This document shows positions 23,411 through 36,625 of a DNA stretch of 64,000 bases, in pieces. The stretch comes from Callorhinus ursinus (lineage: Eukaryota; Chordata; Mammalia; Carnivora; Otariidae). Within the stretch, counting starts at the first letter, position 1; each line of letters begins with the position of its first letter. The notes under the pieces are model-generated. The model ran no database searches. It was not told the DNA's origin and saw only the letters and a list, made by a program, of their open reading frames with translations. Made by a program: the position numbers and the translations under genes. The DNA lies in assembly GCF_003265705.1 (NCBI RefSeq), contig NW_020312894.1:6145716-6209715 (forward strand). The letters are read 5' to 3'.

Positions 23411-24849
23411 ACCACTCAGCTCTGCCAGTGGTTCTAATCATTTATGGCTTAGACCCTAGAGTTCCCAGGTAGACAGTCACATGGTCTGAAGTCACAAGAG
23501 TTTCCTCTCTTCCAGTCCAGCTTTTCTCTTCCCTCCTTATGCTACTGTGTCAGCAGCACCCCTGTCATCTTGGGAATGCTTGCTTTGTTCCCAGCAACCA
23601 AGGTTTCCTTGTATGGGACTTCATATTTTATCACAAGAAGTCTCATTTTTTTTTTTTAATTGGCAAAGAAACAAGAAGTCATGTGATGTGTTTAATAAGT
23701 AACTCCTGGGAAAATTTAATTTATAACCTTTTCCAAATACTAGTGGTCTTAGAAATTTTGCCCACTTTATAAAAATCACAAAATAAACATTATATTTCTT
23801 TTGCTTCATTAAAATATCTTAATAAGATTTTAATATTTGATCATTTCATGTATGTTGCATTTATAGAATGAATTTATTTCTATAGCATTTGGCTGAAGGT
23901 TTGTGTGACTGAAGAATCGCTATGATGCATTTATTTATATGATCTGACCCTTTAAATAATGTAGTAGATGGAGGTGGCTTCTTTGATGGGGAACCTTCAT
24001 CAGATCATAAAATGCTACTGCACAGACTCCCACTAACAATAAAGATATTTCCACACCTCCCCCCACCATGGGTTTAGTTTTCTGAACATGGTGACCTTGT
24101 TTGTGATACCAATTCACCTTCATTTGCCTGTGGTGATTTTAGCCTCTCTGTTGTGGAGCAGAGCCCTACGTGGGTTTCTACTCTCTTCACGGAAGTCTGC
24201 TAAATGCATGAATCCAAATGACAATACAATTGTCCAGTGTTGCAAATGTGAAAAAAACCTTCCTAAATGCCCCGCTCTGCTGGGACTGTGCTGGGAAGGT
24301 CCCTCTTCATGGCTTTGCCCAGCGCTAGGACTGCAGGGCCCCTCCAGGCTCATTCTCCCCCTGGCCCTAGAGACACAGAGGTTTAATAAACTTCAAAGCT
24401 AACTTTGCTCCCGGCTCATCTTGCTGCAGCAGAAATCTCTTGCCTGTCAGCCAAGGACCACTTCCTGGCTTGAGCTCAGCTGGCACTATGCCTCCCATCG
24501 ACACGTTAAATATTTCTTAGTGCCTTGGCTTCTCGGGTTTCCCTGCCCTTGTTAGCAGTTAGCTTTGCTGTTAGTTACTTCCGGGGGAAGCCGCTCGTTG
24601 CAGGGTGAAGGAAGCCACATCTAGAATGAGCAGAGGGACAATAGCAAGGGGGTTAGGAGTGTGGTCTTTGGAGGCCCCCGACTTGACTGTGAATTCCAGC
24701 TCCGGTACTTGGGAGCTGTGGGGTGTCAGACAAGTCACACCGTTTTGCTAAGCCACGGCTTCCTTAGGTGCTAACTCTGGTGAATCATACCTGGGGAGCC
24801 GTGGGGGCTCCATGGGAAAGGGAGTGACACCTGTAGCAGCTTATGATAC
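23411..24849. other. No gene seen; unique non-coding sequence
   Basis: No recognised repeat or exon. A frame of 104 codons at 24088-24402 has no coding character. Confidence 0.6.
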
Positions 24850-25235
24850 GTGGGGAACAGCAGTATGGGTTTTCTGGGCCCCCCAAACGAAGGACTACAC
24901 ATTGGGCAGCTCAGACAGCAGAAACATTACTTCTCAGCTCCGGAGGCTTGAAGTCCAAAATCAAGGTGTCCTCGGCAGGGTTGGTTCCTTCTGAATCTGT
25001 TCTGTCGTTCTCGTCCTCGCTTCTGGTGGGATGCTGGCCACCTCTGACGTTCCTTGTCTTGTTCGTGTGTCACCCTCCGCTCTGTGAGCCCATCTGTGTC
25101 CCAGCTCCCCCCTTTTATAAGGACACCTGCCGTATTGGATCAGGGCCCATCCTAATGACCTCATTTCAGCCTGAGCACCTTAGGACTTCAACATACGAAT
25201 TCTGGGAAGACACAGTTTAACCCATGACAATATTC
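24850..25235 (-). mobile_element. MaLR-type LTR (MLT1-like), antisense
   Basis: GGAGGCTTGAAGTCCAAAATCAAGG near 24943, TTTATAAGGACACCTGCC near 25113, CATCCTAATGACCTCATTTC near 25148. This is the reverse of the MLT1 pattern. Confidence 0.6.
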
Positions 25236-28200
25236 AATAAATCATTTTGATTTCAAGATTTTCAGTAACAAATCGAAACCCGGAGAATTACCTCCAGATG
25301 AGAGAGACCGCAGGTTCTCTGCTGGGCCATGCAATTTCTTGAACATCCAGAGAACTCTTAGACAGAAAAAAGTAAATTCTGTTGAGCTGAGTTGCGGAAG
25401 AACTTAAGTGGGGAATAACCTGAGGATCTTCATCTCAGAAGGAAACAAGCCAGGAAGCTCAGACACGGGGCTCTTTTGCTCCCTCTGCATCACTGTATGG
25501 AAGAGCCCCTGGGGAGGAAAGAGAGGGTGCTCCCCTGCAAAGTGCTTTGCTTGGCAGCTGCAGGCAAGACCTGTGTCTGTTAAAGATGTTCAGTTTTCAC
25601 AAGAGCCAGGTAACTGGCAGGAGTTGGGGGGGGGCAGGTTGCTAAGCAACAGCTTTCTCCTTTCCTGGGGAGGCCACGAAGCATCTCATTCCCCTCGTCC
25701 AGATGTCTCTTCTTTGGTGAAGGCTGCATTTAGAGAATCGATGGCATTTTAAAACTTTTTTGGGGGTGGTGGTGAAGGGCAGGTGTGTATATATGTAATC
25801 AGTTAACAAAATCTACACAGAAAGCCCTCCTGTTGGAAATGACATGGTTGACATTTCCTTTGCTGCTTTTTGGCTCTTTTTCTTATTGAATTGTATACGA
25901 GCATCAGGGTTGTTTGACTACTGGTCCTCAGCAGAAGTGGAAGTTAAGGATCAATGGACTGCCAAGTTTAGGTGTGATATCAAGCCTCGCTCCTTCTTTA
26001 CTTTCAAATTTCAAGTGCTAGTGATAAAAAAGCAATTACCTGTTATCTTTTGTTGAGAAAAAAGATAAGCCCCAAACCCACTTACATTTCTCTTTATTTT
26101 TACGTCCCCGTGTTTGTTTAATCTTGGGCATTTGTATTCCAGCTTCTGAGGACTGGGCGGGGGAATGGTTGACTTGCCAAATGCAGCCCTTGGAAGCTTG
26201 TTTTAGGGGAAACCAAAAGCCGGTGATCAAGGACCCCGAGCCTCCTTACCTGGCCAGACTTCTTGCTGTGGGATTTTCAGGGCTGCTTTTGAATGGCAGA
26301 CATTTTTATCAGACTCAGGCAGGGCTCTGAAAGAGTTCAAGGGCATTTTTGTCTGTAAGAACACAAATATCCCCACCGCATTGTTTTATGGTGGATGGTC
26401 TCAGTATTGAGAGCACAGGTGGGGAAACTATCTTTCCTTGCAGCCAGTGCAGCTTGGTGGGGAAGCTTTGGCTTGGTGTCGGGCAGGACTGGGTTTGCAT
26501 CCCTGCCACACTCAGGAAACAGGAACAGGCTTCACTCTTTCCTGATCTTGCGCGGAATTAGGACTAGGGCAACGAGAGGGTCTTCAACATATTTGCCAAA
26601 GAGTGCTTACTGAACACTGCTTCAAACCACCACCCCCCCAGCACCCCCCTCCCAAGTTCAAAGTTGTATCAAACCCTCTCGCCCATGCACAGATGGAGGA
26701 TGTTCTGTGTGCTACAGCGGGACTGCTCGTCCCAGACTGCAGACCTGGTTCCCATGTCAGTGCCCGCTGATTCCCAGGGCAGCACCACTGAAGAGGCCCC
26801 TTCCAGGATCAGTAACGTGCAAAGGGTGGGCTTCCCCCCTAACCATGTCCCTCCTGTACCCCAGATGGCTCTTTAGGGGCTGCACCTTTGTTCCACACCA
26901 ATAGGAAAAAGAGTAGGAATCAAGATTCTGCCCCACCTATTGCCTAATCGTGGTTCCTGAAGTGACAACTTCTATTTTCCTTGCGGAAGAGGTACCACGG
27001 GCAGGGATTAGAGCACTCGCACCTAATGTGGGTGTAAGCTGGTGTGCGCAGGGCATCCCAGCCTAGCTGTGCTACTCACTGGGGTTTTTATGGCTCATCG
27101 TTTTCTGTGCCAGGCTCCCTAACACAGAGGTTCTGAGGGGAAAGGCCTGACTGGGTAGACGGAAAGTGGAGAGTGCTTGTCTGTGGCCTACAAAAAAAAA
27201 ACAAAACAAGCTACGCTTTTAGTTCTAATGGCAAGATCCAAGACACATTAAAGGAAAATGAAAAAAAGTTATCTCTAGAATCAGAATCCCTGCTGTGGTG
27301 GGTTTCCAGTGTAAATATTTTCCTCCCCATTTCCTTTACATCCATGGATTTCAAACAATGCACTTGATTTAATGAGGTCTGTAGAGCATAAAGTCATGTT
27401 TTGGAATTTGGTAGCGGGAATCTATTAAGAATATCGTGATATATTTGGAGATCTGTTTAAGAATTTTCTGGGCCTTGAAATGAAAATACATGGCTCCTCC
27501 TGTGAGTGGGACCTCGGATGCTGTGAGCGAGCCACCTAGGCATCAGCTCCTTCTCAGCGAGGTGGGAGTGGCTGGTTTCTGTTCCCATTGGAAGCATGGA
27601 GTTTATGGGGGCAACTGTGACCCCACAGAGACTCGCCAAGGGAATCAGTCCTGTGCAGACCTGGCCAGGGTGTTGAAAGACAGTGCCGTGTCCCCACGTA
27701 TGCATGCCAGGTGAATGGGAGCCTGCTGAGGGTTTCCAGACTCACCGGTTATGCCCCATTTCTGTCACTTTGCTGAGGGAGGAGGAAAGCAGAACAAGAA
27801 AACAGCAGCAACAAATAAACTGGGAATCCATTCTAGGGATTTTGATATTTCTTAGTAGAAAAATGAAGGTTGTAAGGACCCTGTGGCATCATCATTTTTT
27901 CTTCCCTGGGGAGTGAGCGAGTAAGTAATTCCCTAAAGTGGGCGGGGTGCTTATTCTCACGTTACAGATGGGAAATGGGCTGTGAAAAGTTATCTTTGCT
28001 AAAGTCAAAGTTGGTGTCAGGCCCTCCAATGTCTGAGTTCATGTCTCATGACTCTACCTCCCCAAGCACCAGATTAGGCAGTGGGGATGCCAAGGTGGAG
28101 GCTCCTGTCCCTACGAGATCCATTCCACCTAGGCAAGCAACTGTTGACCACTACACTACGTTGGGGAGAAGTGCCCTGGAAACACAGAAGAGCAACTGGT

Positions 28201-28644
28201 TGTTTTTTTTCTGGGGGCAAAAGCTTCCAGAGAGAAGTAGTTTGGGCTGGGCCTTAAATCGTAAGACAGATTTCCTGAGTTGAAAGGGACTTACTCCAAA
28301 ATGGCACTATTGGGACTCCTGCTGGGCTTATATGAATGGGGCTTAGCAGTGTAGAGGCAAGGCCCCTCCCCCCTTTTTTTAAAGAATGCTTGTTTTTTGC
28401 TCACTCTGCATATGAGTCCTGACTCCACTTACTGGAGTTTGATCTGGGGGTCACCCTACTTTGATGGAACCCAGTAAAAGCTCCAGGCCCAAGGTCTGAG
28501 AGTTCCTTAGGCCAAGGGAAGTGCTGAGGTATGGGATAAAGATGTAGTTGTGATGCCAGCCACTGGGGGGGCGGGGTGATCTCAGAGCCCAGCCTCTGTG
28601 CCTTCTTGGAAAGGAACATCTGCAGTAGCTAGTACCTGCTCCTC
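25236..28644. other. No gene seen; unique non-coding sequence
   Basis: The longest repeat-poor stretch in the window. There are frames up to about 114 codons but none with paired splice sites or protein-like composition. Confidence 0.6.
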
Positions 28645-28728
28645 CAGCAGTGACAACTAGAAACTTCTGCAGGTAATGCTGCCAAATGTCCCTTGGGAGG
28701 CAAAACTACCCCAGCTGAGAACCAATGA
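28645..28728 (-). mobile_element. MER20-type hAT relic, terminal piece
   Basis: GCCAAATGTCCCTTGGGAGGC and CCCCAGCTGAGAACCAATG are the reverse complement of the MER20 start. Confidence 0.6.
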
Positions 28729-28939
28729 CCCATGTTCATGAGGGACATCGATCCATAATCCTTCTTTCTCTCTCTCTATATTTTTTGTCATTGCTGTTCG
28801 TCTGTGGTAGGGTGTGCTGGCTGCCTCTAATTTCTCAAGAGTCTTGTAGTATTGGCATTATTTTTTTTCTTAAAGTTCATCTTTCTCAAATATGCCTACG
28901 GGCTGCTTGAGCTAAGACTTGGTTTTCTTCCATCTCATT

Positions 28940-29470
28940 CTATTCCTTGTTTCCAGTGAAGCCATCTGTGCCTGGAGTTTTCCTTATAAAAAGGTTTTTG
29001 ATAATGACTGAATTTCTTTATTGGCTAAAGGACTCTTAAGATTTTCTGTTTTATCTTGCGTCAATTTTGGTAAGTTATATTTTATTTATTATTTTTTTAA
29101 ATTGTTTTTTATTTTTTTAGGTAAGTTGTATTTTTCTTAAGCAATTTGTACATCTTTTCTGTTTTGTTGAATTTATTCCTTTAAAATGTATTCATAATAT
29201 CTGCTCATTATCCTTTTCATGCCTGTAGTCTCAACACATTCTTGACAGTGTCTATTTGTATGTGTTTTTAATGTTTCTCTTGATTGATTTTGTTGTTTTC
29301 CCCTCAAAAGCCCCAATTTTGGCCATATTAATTTTTTTCATTTCCCCCCCTGCTGTTTCATTAATTTCTGCTCTTATTTTGATTTGCTTTTTGTCACCCA
29401 TGTTGATGAGTGTACCTGTAGTTTATTTATTTTCACTGCTGGATTGTTGACTATCTCACTGTTTATAAGC
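28940..29470 (-). mobile_element. Old L1 ORF2 fragment, antisense
   Basis: CAGTGAAGCCATCTGTGCCTGG near 28956 and the following GGTTTTTGATAATGACTG match the antisense L1 ORF2 pattern. The text degrades after about 29300. Confidence 0.65.
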
Positions 29471-29894
29471 TCTATCAAAGTACATTTTGGTTGTTTTCAG
29501 GTTTTTGCCATTAAAAGCATGATGCTATGGACAGTCTTGTAAATCCTGGTGTTGATGAACAGGTTTATTTTACATACACGCCATATTTCTTTTATCCTAA
29601 AATGCATTTTTAAAATATTTTAATATATATGAAATCAGAATGTGTCTTAAAATTAGTGGCATCTTAGAGCATAATTGGAAGTTTTCTTTCTTGCTGATAC
29701 AGAAAATAGCGGTACATCTTATAATTGATGAAGTGTTAGATTTTGATGAAATACTGTAAGTAAGAGCTAAATTGCTCATCTTTACCTTCACTAGGTTACC
29801 TTCACAGTGGTTCTATTAGCTGATGCTCACCAGCCATGCACAGGAGTCGCTGTTGCCCCACGTCTTTAGCGATAACTAGTATTGTTACTTTTTT

Positions 29895-30487
29895 TAAAAT
29901 TTTTTATTGTTATGTTAATCACCATATATTACATCATTTGTTTTGGTGTACTGTTCCATGATTCATTGTTTGTTCATAACACCCAGTGCTCCACGCAGAA
30001 TGTGCCCTCTTTAATACCCATCACCAGGCTAACCCATCCCCCTACCTTCCTCCCCTCTAGAACCCTCAGTTTGTTTTTCAGAGTCCATTATCTCTCCTGG
30101 TTCGTCTCCCCCTCTGACTTACTCCCCTTCATTCTTCCTCTCCTGCTATCTTCTTCTTTTTCTTTTTTCTTAAAATATGTTGCGTTATTTGTTTCAGAAG
30201 TACAGATCTGTGATTCAACAGTCTTGCACAATTCACAGCGCTCACCGTAGCACATACCCTCCCCAATGTCTATCACCCAGCCACCCCATCCCTCCCACCC
30301 CCCACCACTCCAGTAACACTCAGTTTGTTTCCTGAGATTAAGAATTCCTCATATCAGTGAGGTCATGTGATACATGTCTTTCTCTGATTGACTTATTTCA
30401 CTCAGCATAACACCCTCCAGTTCCATCCACGTCGTTGCAAATGGCAAGATCTCATTCCTTTTGATGGCTGCATAATATTCCATTGTG
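29895..30487 (-). mobile_element. Young-lineage carnivore L1, 5'-truncated 3' end, antisense
   Basis: About 590 bases that follow the 3' end of the full-length element at 10970-11565 almost base for base, from TTTTTTATTGTTATGTTAATC to CTGCATAATATTCCATTG, then stop abruptly. Confidence 0.9.
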
Positions 30488-30488
30488 T

Positions 30489-31570
30489 TATTTTTTTTAC
30501 CAGTTGGGTAGATATGAAATGGTCTCTTATTATGATTTCATTTTCATTTCTCTATTTATTAATGAGGTTATTCAGCCTCATGAATAACGTCATGAATGAG
30601 GCTAAATAACCTCATTTTATATATTTTATATATATAATAGGTATATATATGTATATCTGTATCTTTTCAGTTGCTTATTGAACATTCTCTTCCAAGAAAT
30701 GTTGTATTCTGTCTTTGCCTATTTTTCCATTGAGTTGCTAGTCTTTCTCAAATTAATTTATAGAAGCTTTTCACTTTTTTATTTAAATTCAATTAATTAT
30801 CATATATAGAGTATCATTAGTTTCAGATACAGAAGTTTTTTTAGTTTTGATACTCTCTCTTTGTTTTGTGGGCTACAAATATCTTTTTCTAATTTGTAGC
30901 TTGCTTTTTATCACACTATTAATGGTCAGAAATCCTTAAATTAAAAAATACTTGAATTAATCAAACTTTTATTTAGTAGTGTTTGCTTTGGGAACATTTT
31001 AAATTTTAAAGATATAATTTCTGACCTAAGATCATAAAGATATTAATTATTTTATCTCTTAGCAGTCTTCTTAAAAACTTTTTTAAAAAAGATTTTACTT
31101 ATTTATTTGGCAGAGAGTGAGAGAGAGAGAGAGCGAGCCCAAGCAGGGGGAATGGCAGGCAGAGGGAGAGAGAGAAGCAGGCTGAGCAGGGAGACTGATG
31201 TGGGGTTCCATCCCAGGACCCTGAGCCAAAGGCAGACACTTAACTCACTGAGCCACCCAGGCACCCCTCTTAATAGTCTTAAAGCTTTACCTTTCAGATT
31301 AATTTTTAGATTATCTGGAGTTGATTTGTGCGCGTGGTAAGAAGTAGGGAACAAATTTTGGTTTTTAAAGTAATGACAACTAATTGTCCCAGCATCATTT
31401 ATTATGGTTTGTTTTTATCCATACAACCTCATTATTTTTCACATTTCATATATGGGAGTGTCTCTTTCTGGGTTCCTTATTCTTTTCCACTAGTTGTTTT
31501 TTTGTTTATTTTTTATTCCTATAGCAATGCACTGACATTTTCTTTACATCTTTAAAGTAAATTTTTTATA
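30489..31570 (-). mobile_element. Old L1 fragment, antisense
   Basis: Degraded antisense ORF2/3' UTR text, including CTGTCTTTGCCTATTTTTCC near 30709 and TGGAGTTGATTTGTGC near 31316. It is interrupted by the SINE at 31086-31267. Confidence 0.65.
31086..31267 (-). mobile_element. SINEC, antisense, inside old L1
   Basis: AAAGATTTTACTTATTTATTTGG tail to GAGCCACCCAGGCACCCC head complement. The flanks CTTAGCAGTCTTCTTAAA and CTTAATAGTCTTAAAG are imperfect target duplications. A GA-rich stretch (GAGAGAGAGAGAGCGAG) lies within it. Confidence 0.9.
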
Positions 31571-31829
31571 TCTGATAGGGCAATTCCTCTGCCCTGACTA
31601 TTTGTGTCTCTGAATTTTTCCAAAAAGCAGACCATTGATATTCCTGTCCTCCCAGGCTTGACATATCCCCTCACACACACAAAGAGGCTGTGGTCATCTG
31701 GGCATCCCAGAGAATCCGACAGTAAGCTGGGCATCAACAACTAGGTTATGCTAAAAACCTCCCAACCCAAGTGGTGGGATTGTTCCTTTAGAAGGACTTG
31801 AGAGTCTAACCAGCATGCTGGATGAGGTT

Positions 31830-31925
31830 GGAATTGATGAACCCGTTGTGCAGATGAGGAAATCAAAACAAGGCAAGCAACTTTTTGGTTCACATGGCTA
31901 GTCCATGGCGAACCTGGCCTTGAGT
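31830..31925 (-). repeat. MIR relic, antisense
   Basis: GTGCAGATGAGGAAATCAAAAC followed by CACATGGCTAGTCCATGGCG. Confidence 0.5.
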
Positions 31926-32584
31926 ACAGGTCAGTTTTGTGTGTTTCCACTGACCTCCCAACAGAGCGGGTTCCCTGTGACCCTGCACCCTTATTTGCTC
32001 AGGAAGGTTTTCTCCCCATGCCCAGACGAGCTCTCAAGTGTTACCCTTCATTCAGTTTCAGGTTTAGCCCCACCTAGCCCTACCCCACATGTTTTTCAAG
32101 AAGCAAGAGCGGCTCGGCTTGCTTTTTCTACCCAGGTACACTTCTCATTTTCTTCGTTAGCCTATTTGTAAAAAAAAAAAAAATGATCTGTTCTTAAGCT
32201 TCTAAAACCCCCTTAGACTGGTAAGTGTGTTATCCCTCTCTTTGCTCAGATACCTGGAAGTGCCAAATCTTGGTGTTTGCTCCTTTTTTTCATATTCCTA
32301 AGACCTGGTGGACCCACTGCTGGGTTTCTTCTTAGGCACCTCCCCTTCATGTCTCTGTGCAAGCGTAAAGGATGGAAAGGCCTTTCTGGGAAGCCAGCAG
32401 GAGAGCTGTAATTACTGAAACTAATGGTTCATCTCTCTGCAAAGTTCAAGTTCATTAGGGAAACTTTATCTTGTCATTCTAGTTTTCTGGTTTCTGATGA
32501 GCTGGTACTTACTTTGCAATCAAGAGTAAAAATGTTGAATTATAATAATAACTAGAATCATTAACTTTTGCTAAAATGTTAAAC

Positions 32585-32872
32585 TGCATATAAGCTCCAC
32601 ACGAGGCAGAGATTTTCTGTCTGTTTTGCTCACTGCTGTGATTTCAGGGCCTACACTGGCCCATGGTTGATGCTATATATATATATTCACTGAATAAATA
32701 AATAAGAGAATTGTATTGGGTGCTTCCTATACACTAAGCCACATGCAAAGGGTTTTCAGCGTGTCTTCTCTCTTATTGCTCGTAACATTCCAGTGAAATA
32801 GATGTCATGATCCCTGTTTTATAGATGGGGAAACTGAGGCAGAGAGAATTAGGTGACTTGTCTAAGTCACAA
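32585..32872. repeat. L2 3' end (sense) next to MIR (antisense)
   Basis: The L2 piece (about 32585-32705) has TAAGCTCCACACGAGGCAG and a TTCACTGAATAAATAAATAAG tail. The MIR piece (about 32720-32872) has GGGGAAACTGAGGCAGAGAG and GTGACTTGTCTAAGTCAC. Confidence 0.6.
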
Positions 32873-32877
32873 ATTTT

Positions 32878-33385
32878 TTGTTATTTATTTTTTATTGAAG
32901 TATAGTCAATATACAGTGCTTTATTAGTTTCAGGTGGACATACAATGATTCAACTTTTTTAAAGTTTTTATTTAAATTTCACTTAGTTAATATACAGTGT
33001 AATATAGTTTTGGGGGATTCAACATTTCTATACATTCCTCAGTGCTCATCAGGATAAGTATACTCTTAATCCCCTTTGCCTATTTCACCCCCCACCCAAC
33101 CTCCCACGTCCTCTCTGGCAACCACTTGATTTCTGTATTTAAGAGTCTGGGGCGCCTGGGTGGCTCAGTCATTGGGCGTCTGCCTTCGGCTCGGGTCGTG
33201 ATCCCGGGGTCCTGGGATCGAGCCCCGCGTTGGACTCCCTGCTCCGCGGGAAGCCTGCTTCTCCCTCTCCCACTCCCCCTGCTTGGGTTCCTGCTCTCGC
33301 TGTGTCTCTCTCTGTCCAATAAATAAATAAAATCCTTTAAAAAAATTAAAAAAAAAAGAGTCTGTTACTTTTTTCTCTCTCTCTC
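32878..33385 (-). mobile_element. Two adjoining L1 3' ends, antisense, with nested SINE
   Basis: First piece about 32878-32956 (ATTGAAGTATAGTCAATATACAG). Second piece about 32957-33385 (AGTTAATATACAGTGTAATATAG, GTGCTCATCAGGATAAG, CCACCCAACCTCCC). The second is split by the SINE at 33150-33355. Confidence 0.75.
33150..33355 (+). mobile_element. SINEC, sense, arctoid-type body
   Basis: GGGCGCCTGGGTGGCTCAG head, GCTCCGCGGGAAGCCTGC body, AATAAATAAATAAAATCC tail. Target duplication AAGAGTCTG at 33141-33149 and 33356-33364. It retains CpGs and is among the younger SINEs here. Confidence 0.94.
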
Positions 33386-33609
33386 GAAGTCACTAAGTTT
33401 TTATGTGGTCAAGGTAAATTCAAGCTCTTAGCTGTAGGATGCCAAAGAACATTCTCTTAGGCTCCATGTAGTGATGCCACTCACAGTGAAGGTACGTTGA
33501 TGTGAAGTGCTGTCTTATGGGGATCTGTGAATCTCTGTTGTTCCATTCAGTCATTTATGGGGGTGGGGGAAACAGAGGCATCATTAAGCATCTTTTTCCT
33601 AGAGTTGCT

Positions 33610-34640
33610 ATAAAAAGACAAGTAACCCAATTTAAAAATAGACCTTTCTCCAGAGAAGACATACAAATAGCCAATAATCACATGAAAAGGTATAAAACAT
33701 TTTCATTAGGAAAATGCAAATCAAAACTACAATGAGATGGCACTGGGCTGGCTCTAGTCAAAAAGATGGAGGGGCGCCTGGGTGGCTCAGTCAGTTGAGC
33801 ATCTGACTTTGGCTCAGGTCATGATCTCGGGGTCCTGGGATCGAGGCCCGTGTCGGGCTCCCTGCTCACAAAGAGCCTGTTTCTCTCTCTGCCTCTGCTC
33901 CTCCCCCTGCTCATGTTCTATCTCAAATAAATAAATAAAATATTTTTTAAAAAAAGATGGAGAGGAACAAGTCTTGGCAAAGATGAGGAAAAAGTGGAAC
34001 CCTCATACATACATTGCTAGTAGGAATTTAAAATGGTGCACTTTGGAAAACAGTTTGACATTTCCCCAAGAAATTAAACATGGAGTTACCTTAGGACCCA
34101 GCAATTCTGCTCCTAGGTATGTAACCATGGGACAGAAAACCTGCATCCACATAAAACCTTGTACACAAATGTTCATAGTAGCATTATTCATTAAAACAAA
34201 AAGTGGAAACAATTCAAATGTGCGTCAGCTGATGAACAGATGCACGGTACGTGGTGTATCCTTGCAACGGGATGTTATTCAGCCACAGAAAGGAATGAGA
34301 ACCTCGCATGTACTATAGTAGGGATGAACCTTAGACACGTGATGTTCAGTGAAAGAAGCCGAACACATAAGGCCACATGCTGTATGAGTCCATTTATAGG
34401 AAATGTCCAGAATAAGCAAATCCAGAGAAAGAAGATTAGTGGTTGCCAGAGACTGGGGTGAAGGGGTGACGGGGAGTAATGGGTAGGGGGCTTCTCTGGA
34501 GGGCCATGAGCATGTCCAGGAATCAGTTAGTGGTGATGGTTGCACGACTTTGTCAATATACAAAACCATCGGATGGTACACTGTAAGGGGTAAACTTTAT
34601 GGTATGTGAGTTATAGCTCAATAAAGCTGTTATTAAAAAA
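33610..34640 (+). mobile_element. L1 3' portion, sense, with nested SINE
   Basis: Sense L1 text: TTCTCCAGAGAAGACATAC near 33646, AAATGCAAATCAAAACTACAATGAGATGG near 33712, then after the SINE GACCCAGCAATTCTGCTCC near 34097 and GTTATAGCTCAATAAAGC near 34611, ending in an A run. It is one of two clear sense L1 fragments here. Confidence 0.85.
33772..33950 (+). mobile_element. SINEC, sense, inside a sense L1 fragment
   Basis: GGGCGCCTGGGTGGCTCAG head to AAATAAATAAATAAAATA tail. The 12-bp target duplication AAAAAGATGGAG is exact at 33760-33771 and 33951-33962. Confidence 0.94.
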
Positions 34641-36625
34641 AAAATCAGCTGCAGAAAGGAAAGGTCAGCCCAGCTGGGAGGGATGCAGTAGAAGATAGCG
34701 TGAGGGAGAGCTGGAGAGCAGGGCTTTCTCCCAGGAGGGAGCCTGACTCGGCCACTCCCCAGCTGGAGCTGCTCCGGCAAGCCCTGCCCTACACCCAGCC
34801 TCGGTTTCCTGTTTTTTGCAAAGTGGCAGGTGTGAACAAGCCAGTACCCTTCGATCCTGAGATGCCTCCACGTTTCAGGGGATGGTTTTCCCGGCTCTTG
34901 CCTGCGTTCAGGGTCCGTTAGAGCAGGAGGGACGAGTAGGGAACTCAGAGCTCTGGATCTTTGCCCCAAGAGCAACCGGGATAACGGCAAAGACGGAAAA
35001 CCCGCATCACTCAAAACCCGAAGCACGCCCCGTGAGCAGAGCAACCTCGCTCACCTGCCAGCACAGCTGCTAAGCTGTCAGGGAGGAGAGCTGTATCGGG
35101 AGGCCACTCGGGAGCCACACTCAGACCAGTGTGGGCGAGCATCTCGCAGCCTGCGGGTTTCCTCCAGGGCAGGGCTCTGGCATCTGGGATCTGGGATCTG
35201 GGTCAGGCCCAGCAGCTCTTGCCCCAGTGCTGCCCGAGGCTCTTAACGCCAGAGGTTTGCAAGAATGAGAGAGGGGAGTCCAGGCACCCTCGGGGGCGGC
35301 ACCACCCTCGTGTGGCCGGCACAGGGGGCAGCCTGGTTCAGCCTGGTTTCCTCTCGGCGGGCTCCTGCTCTAGGCTCCAGACGGGCCCGGGCGGAGTCAG
35401 TGAGGAAGAGGACCCCCAAACCAGAGTCACGTTGCCCGTCGGGGAGGAGAGGAAATCCATGCTGACATCCTATGAAAATATTTCTGCAGCTTGTTTACAT
35501 AATGAACCCGGAGCTGACAGGTTCTCTTGGTGTCACTGGAGTGTGTGGTTGGAGGTGGGCCCGAGGCAGCTCCAGGTTCTTTGGCAGGAGGTTTCCGAGA
35601 TGGCCCATTTTTCTTCCTTGCCTCTTTGGTTGCTATCCAGGCTTGATCTCAAAGCCAACGATTCATCCTCGCTCATCCTCCAGAAAGCTGCCTCCGTGGC
35701 GAGACCACCGAGCCAGTCCTGTGGCAGCCTGGGTCACACCAGGGGAGTGGGGGTGGGGGTTCTTTCCGGTCCGTGTTGTCCGTTCCAGGGTCCCAGTTTT
35801 CTGCCACCACCTGTGAAGGCAGAAGGGCCCCTATAAACTCAAACCACTCTGTGACTTTCAGTACCAGGTAATAATGACTTTTGTTCAGCGAGCTTGATGT
35901 TCCTTGAAGAAGAGGGTGCGTAATGTTGTTTTCCGCTTGGTGAGAGAAGCTGGAGTGGAGACGTCGTGTTCTCACACACACACCCGCAAATGTGCCCGAC
36001 ACCTTGCGGCTGGCAGTCTTGGGACAGGGCTGCGTGGCAGAGCTAGAGTGTCCCTGAGGCCGTGCAGGCCACAGCCACTCCACACGTTACAGACGGGGAA
36101 GCTGAGCCTGGAAGATGGGCTGACCTGCTCAAGGTCACGGTTGAGTGGCCAGGTGGGATCTGAGCCCAATGTCCTTGCCGCCCCTCTGGACTCTGCCCGC
36201 CATGTCATGCCGTGTCCCTTTTAAAGCCAAAAGAAAGGAGGGAACACTGCTTTGTTTCAACCTCTTCCGCTGTTCCTGTGTGCTGCCCAGACCCAGGCCC
36301 CCTGCTTATGGGAGTCTGCCCATTCCCTGGGAGCCCAGCAGAAGCCCTGCCCCCCGCCCCCCACCGCTGTGAGGCCCTGGTTTTCTCTGACCTGGGCTGC
36401 ACCCCCTTCCCCCACTCATGGAGTCATTTTTGAGAGGGGAGCTGTGTTCTCTCCTTTCCACATTGGAGCCCACACTGAAGGTATTTGGGTTACATGACAG
36501 AGGCCACCTCTGCTTACTTGCTTACCTCTGTCAAGGACTTAAAACAAGATCCCTTCCCTGCTCCCCTCCCCACTGTGCATGTGGGTACAAAGGGGGGGAA
36601 ATTAATAATTTTTCAAAGATGCTTT
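34641..36625. other. GC-richer unique sequence, no gene demonstrated
   Basis: GC-rich with scattered CpG (densest about 35280-35410), a MIR relic near 36080-36180, and a 235-codon open frame at 35129-35836 without recognisable protein features. It could hold a regulatory element or an unannotated first exon. Confidence 0.4.

Noticed and set aside
33042..33326. 94-codon frame over a SINE, and similar frames at 183-392, 7919-8131 and 57234-57416
   Set aside because: All are translations of SINEC elements, which share the same frame in each copy.
35129..35836. 235-codon plus-strand frame
   Set aside because: Composition is driven by GC richness. No recognised domain, and overlapping frames of similar length exist.
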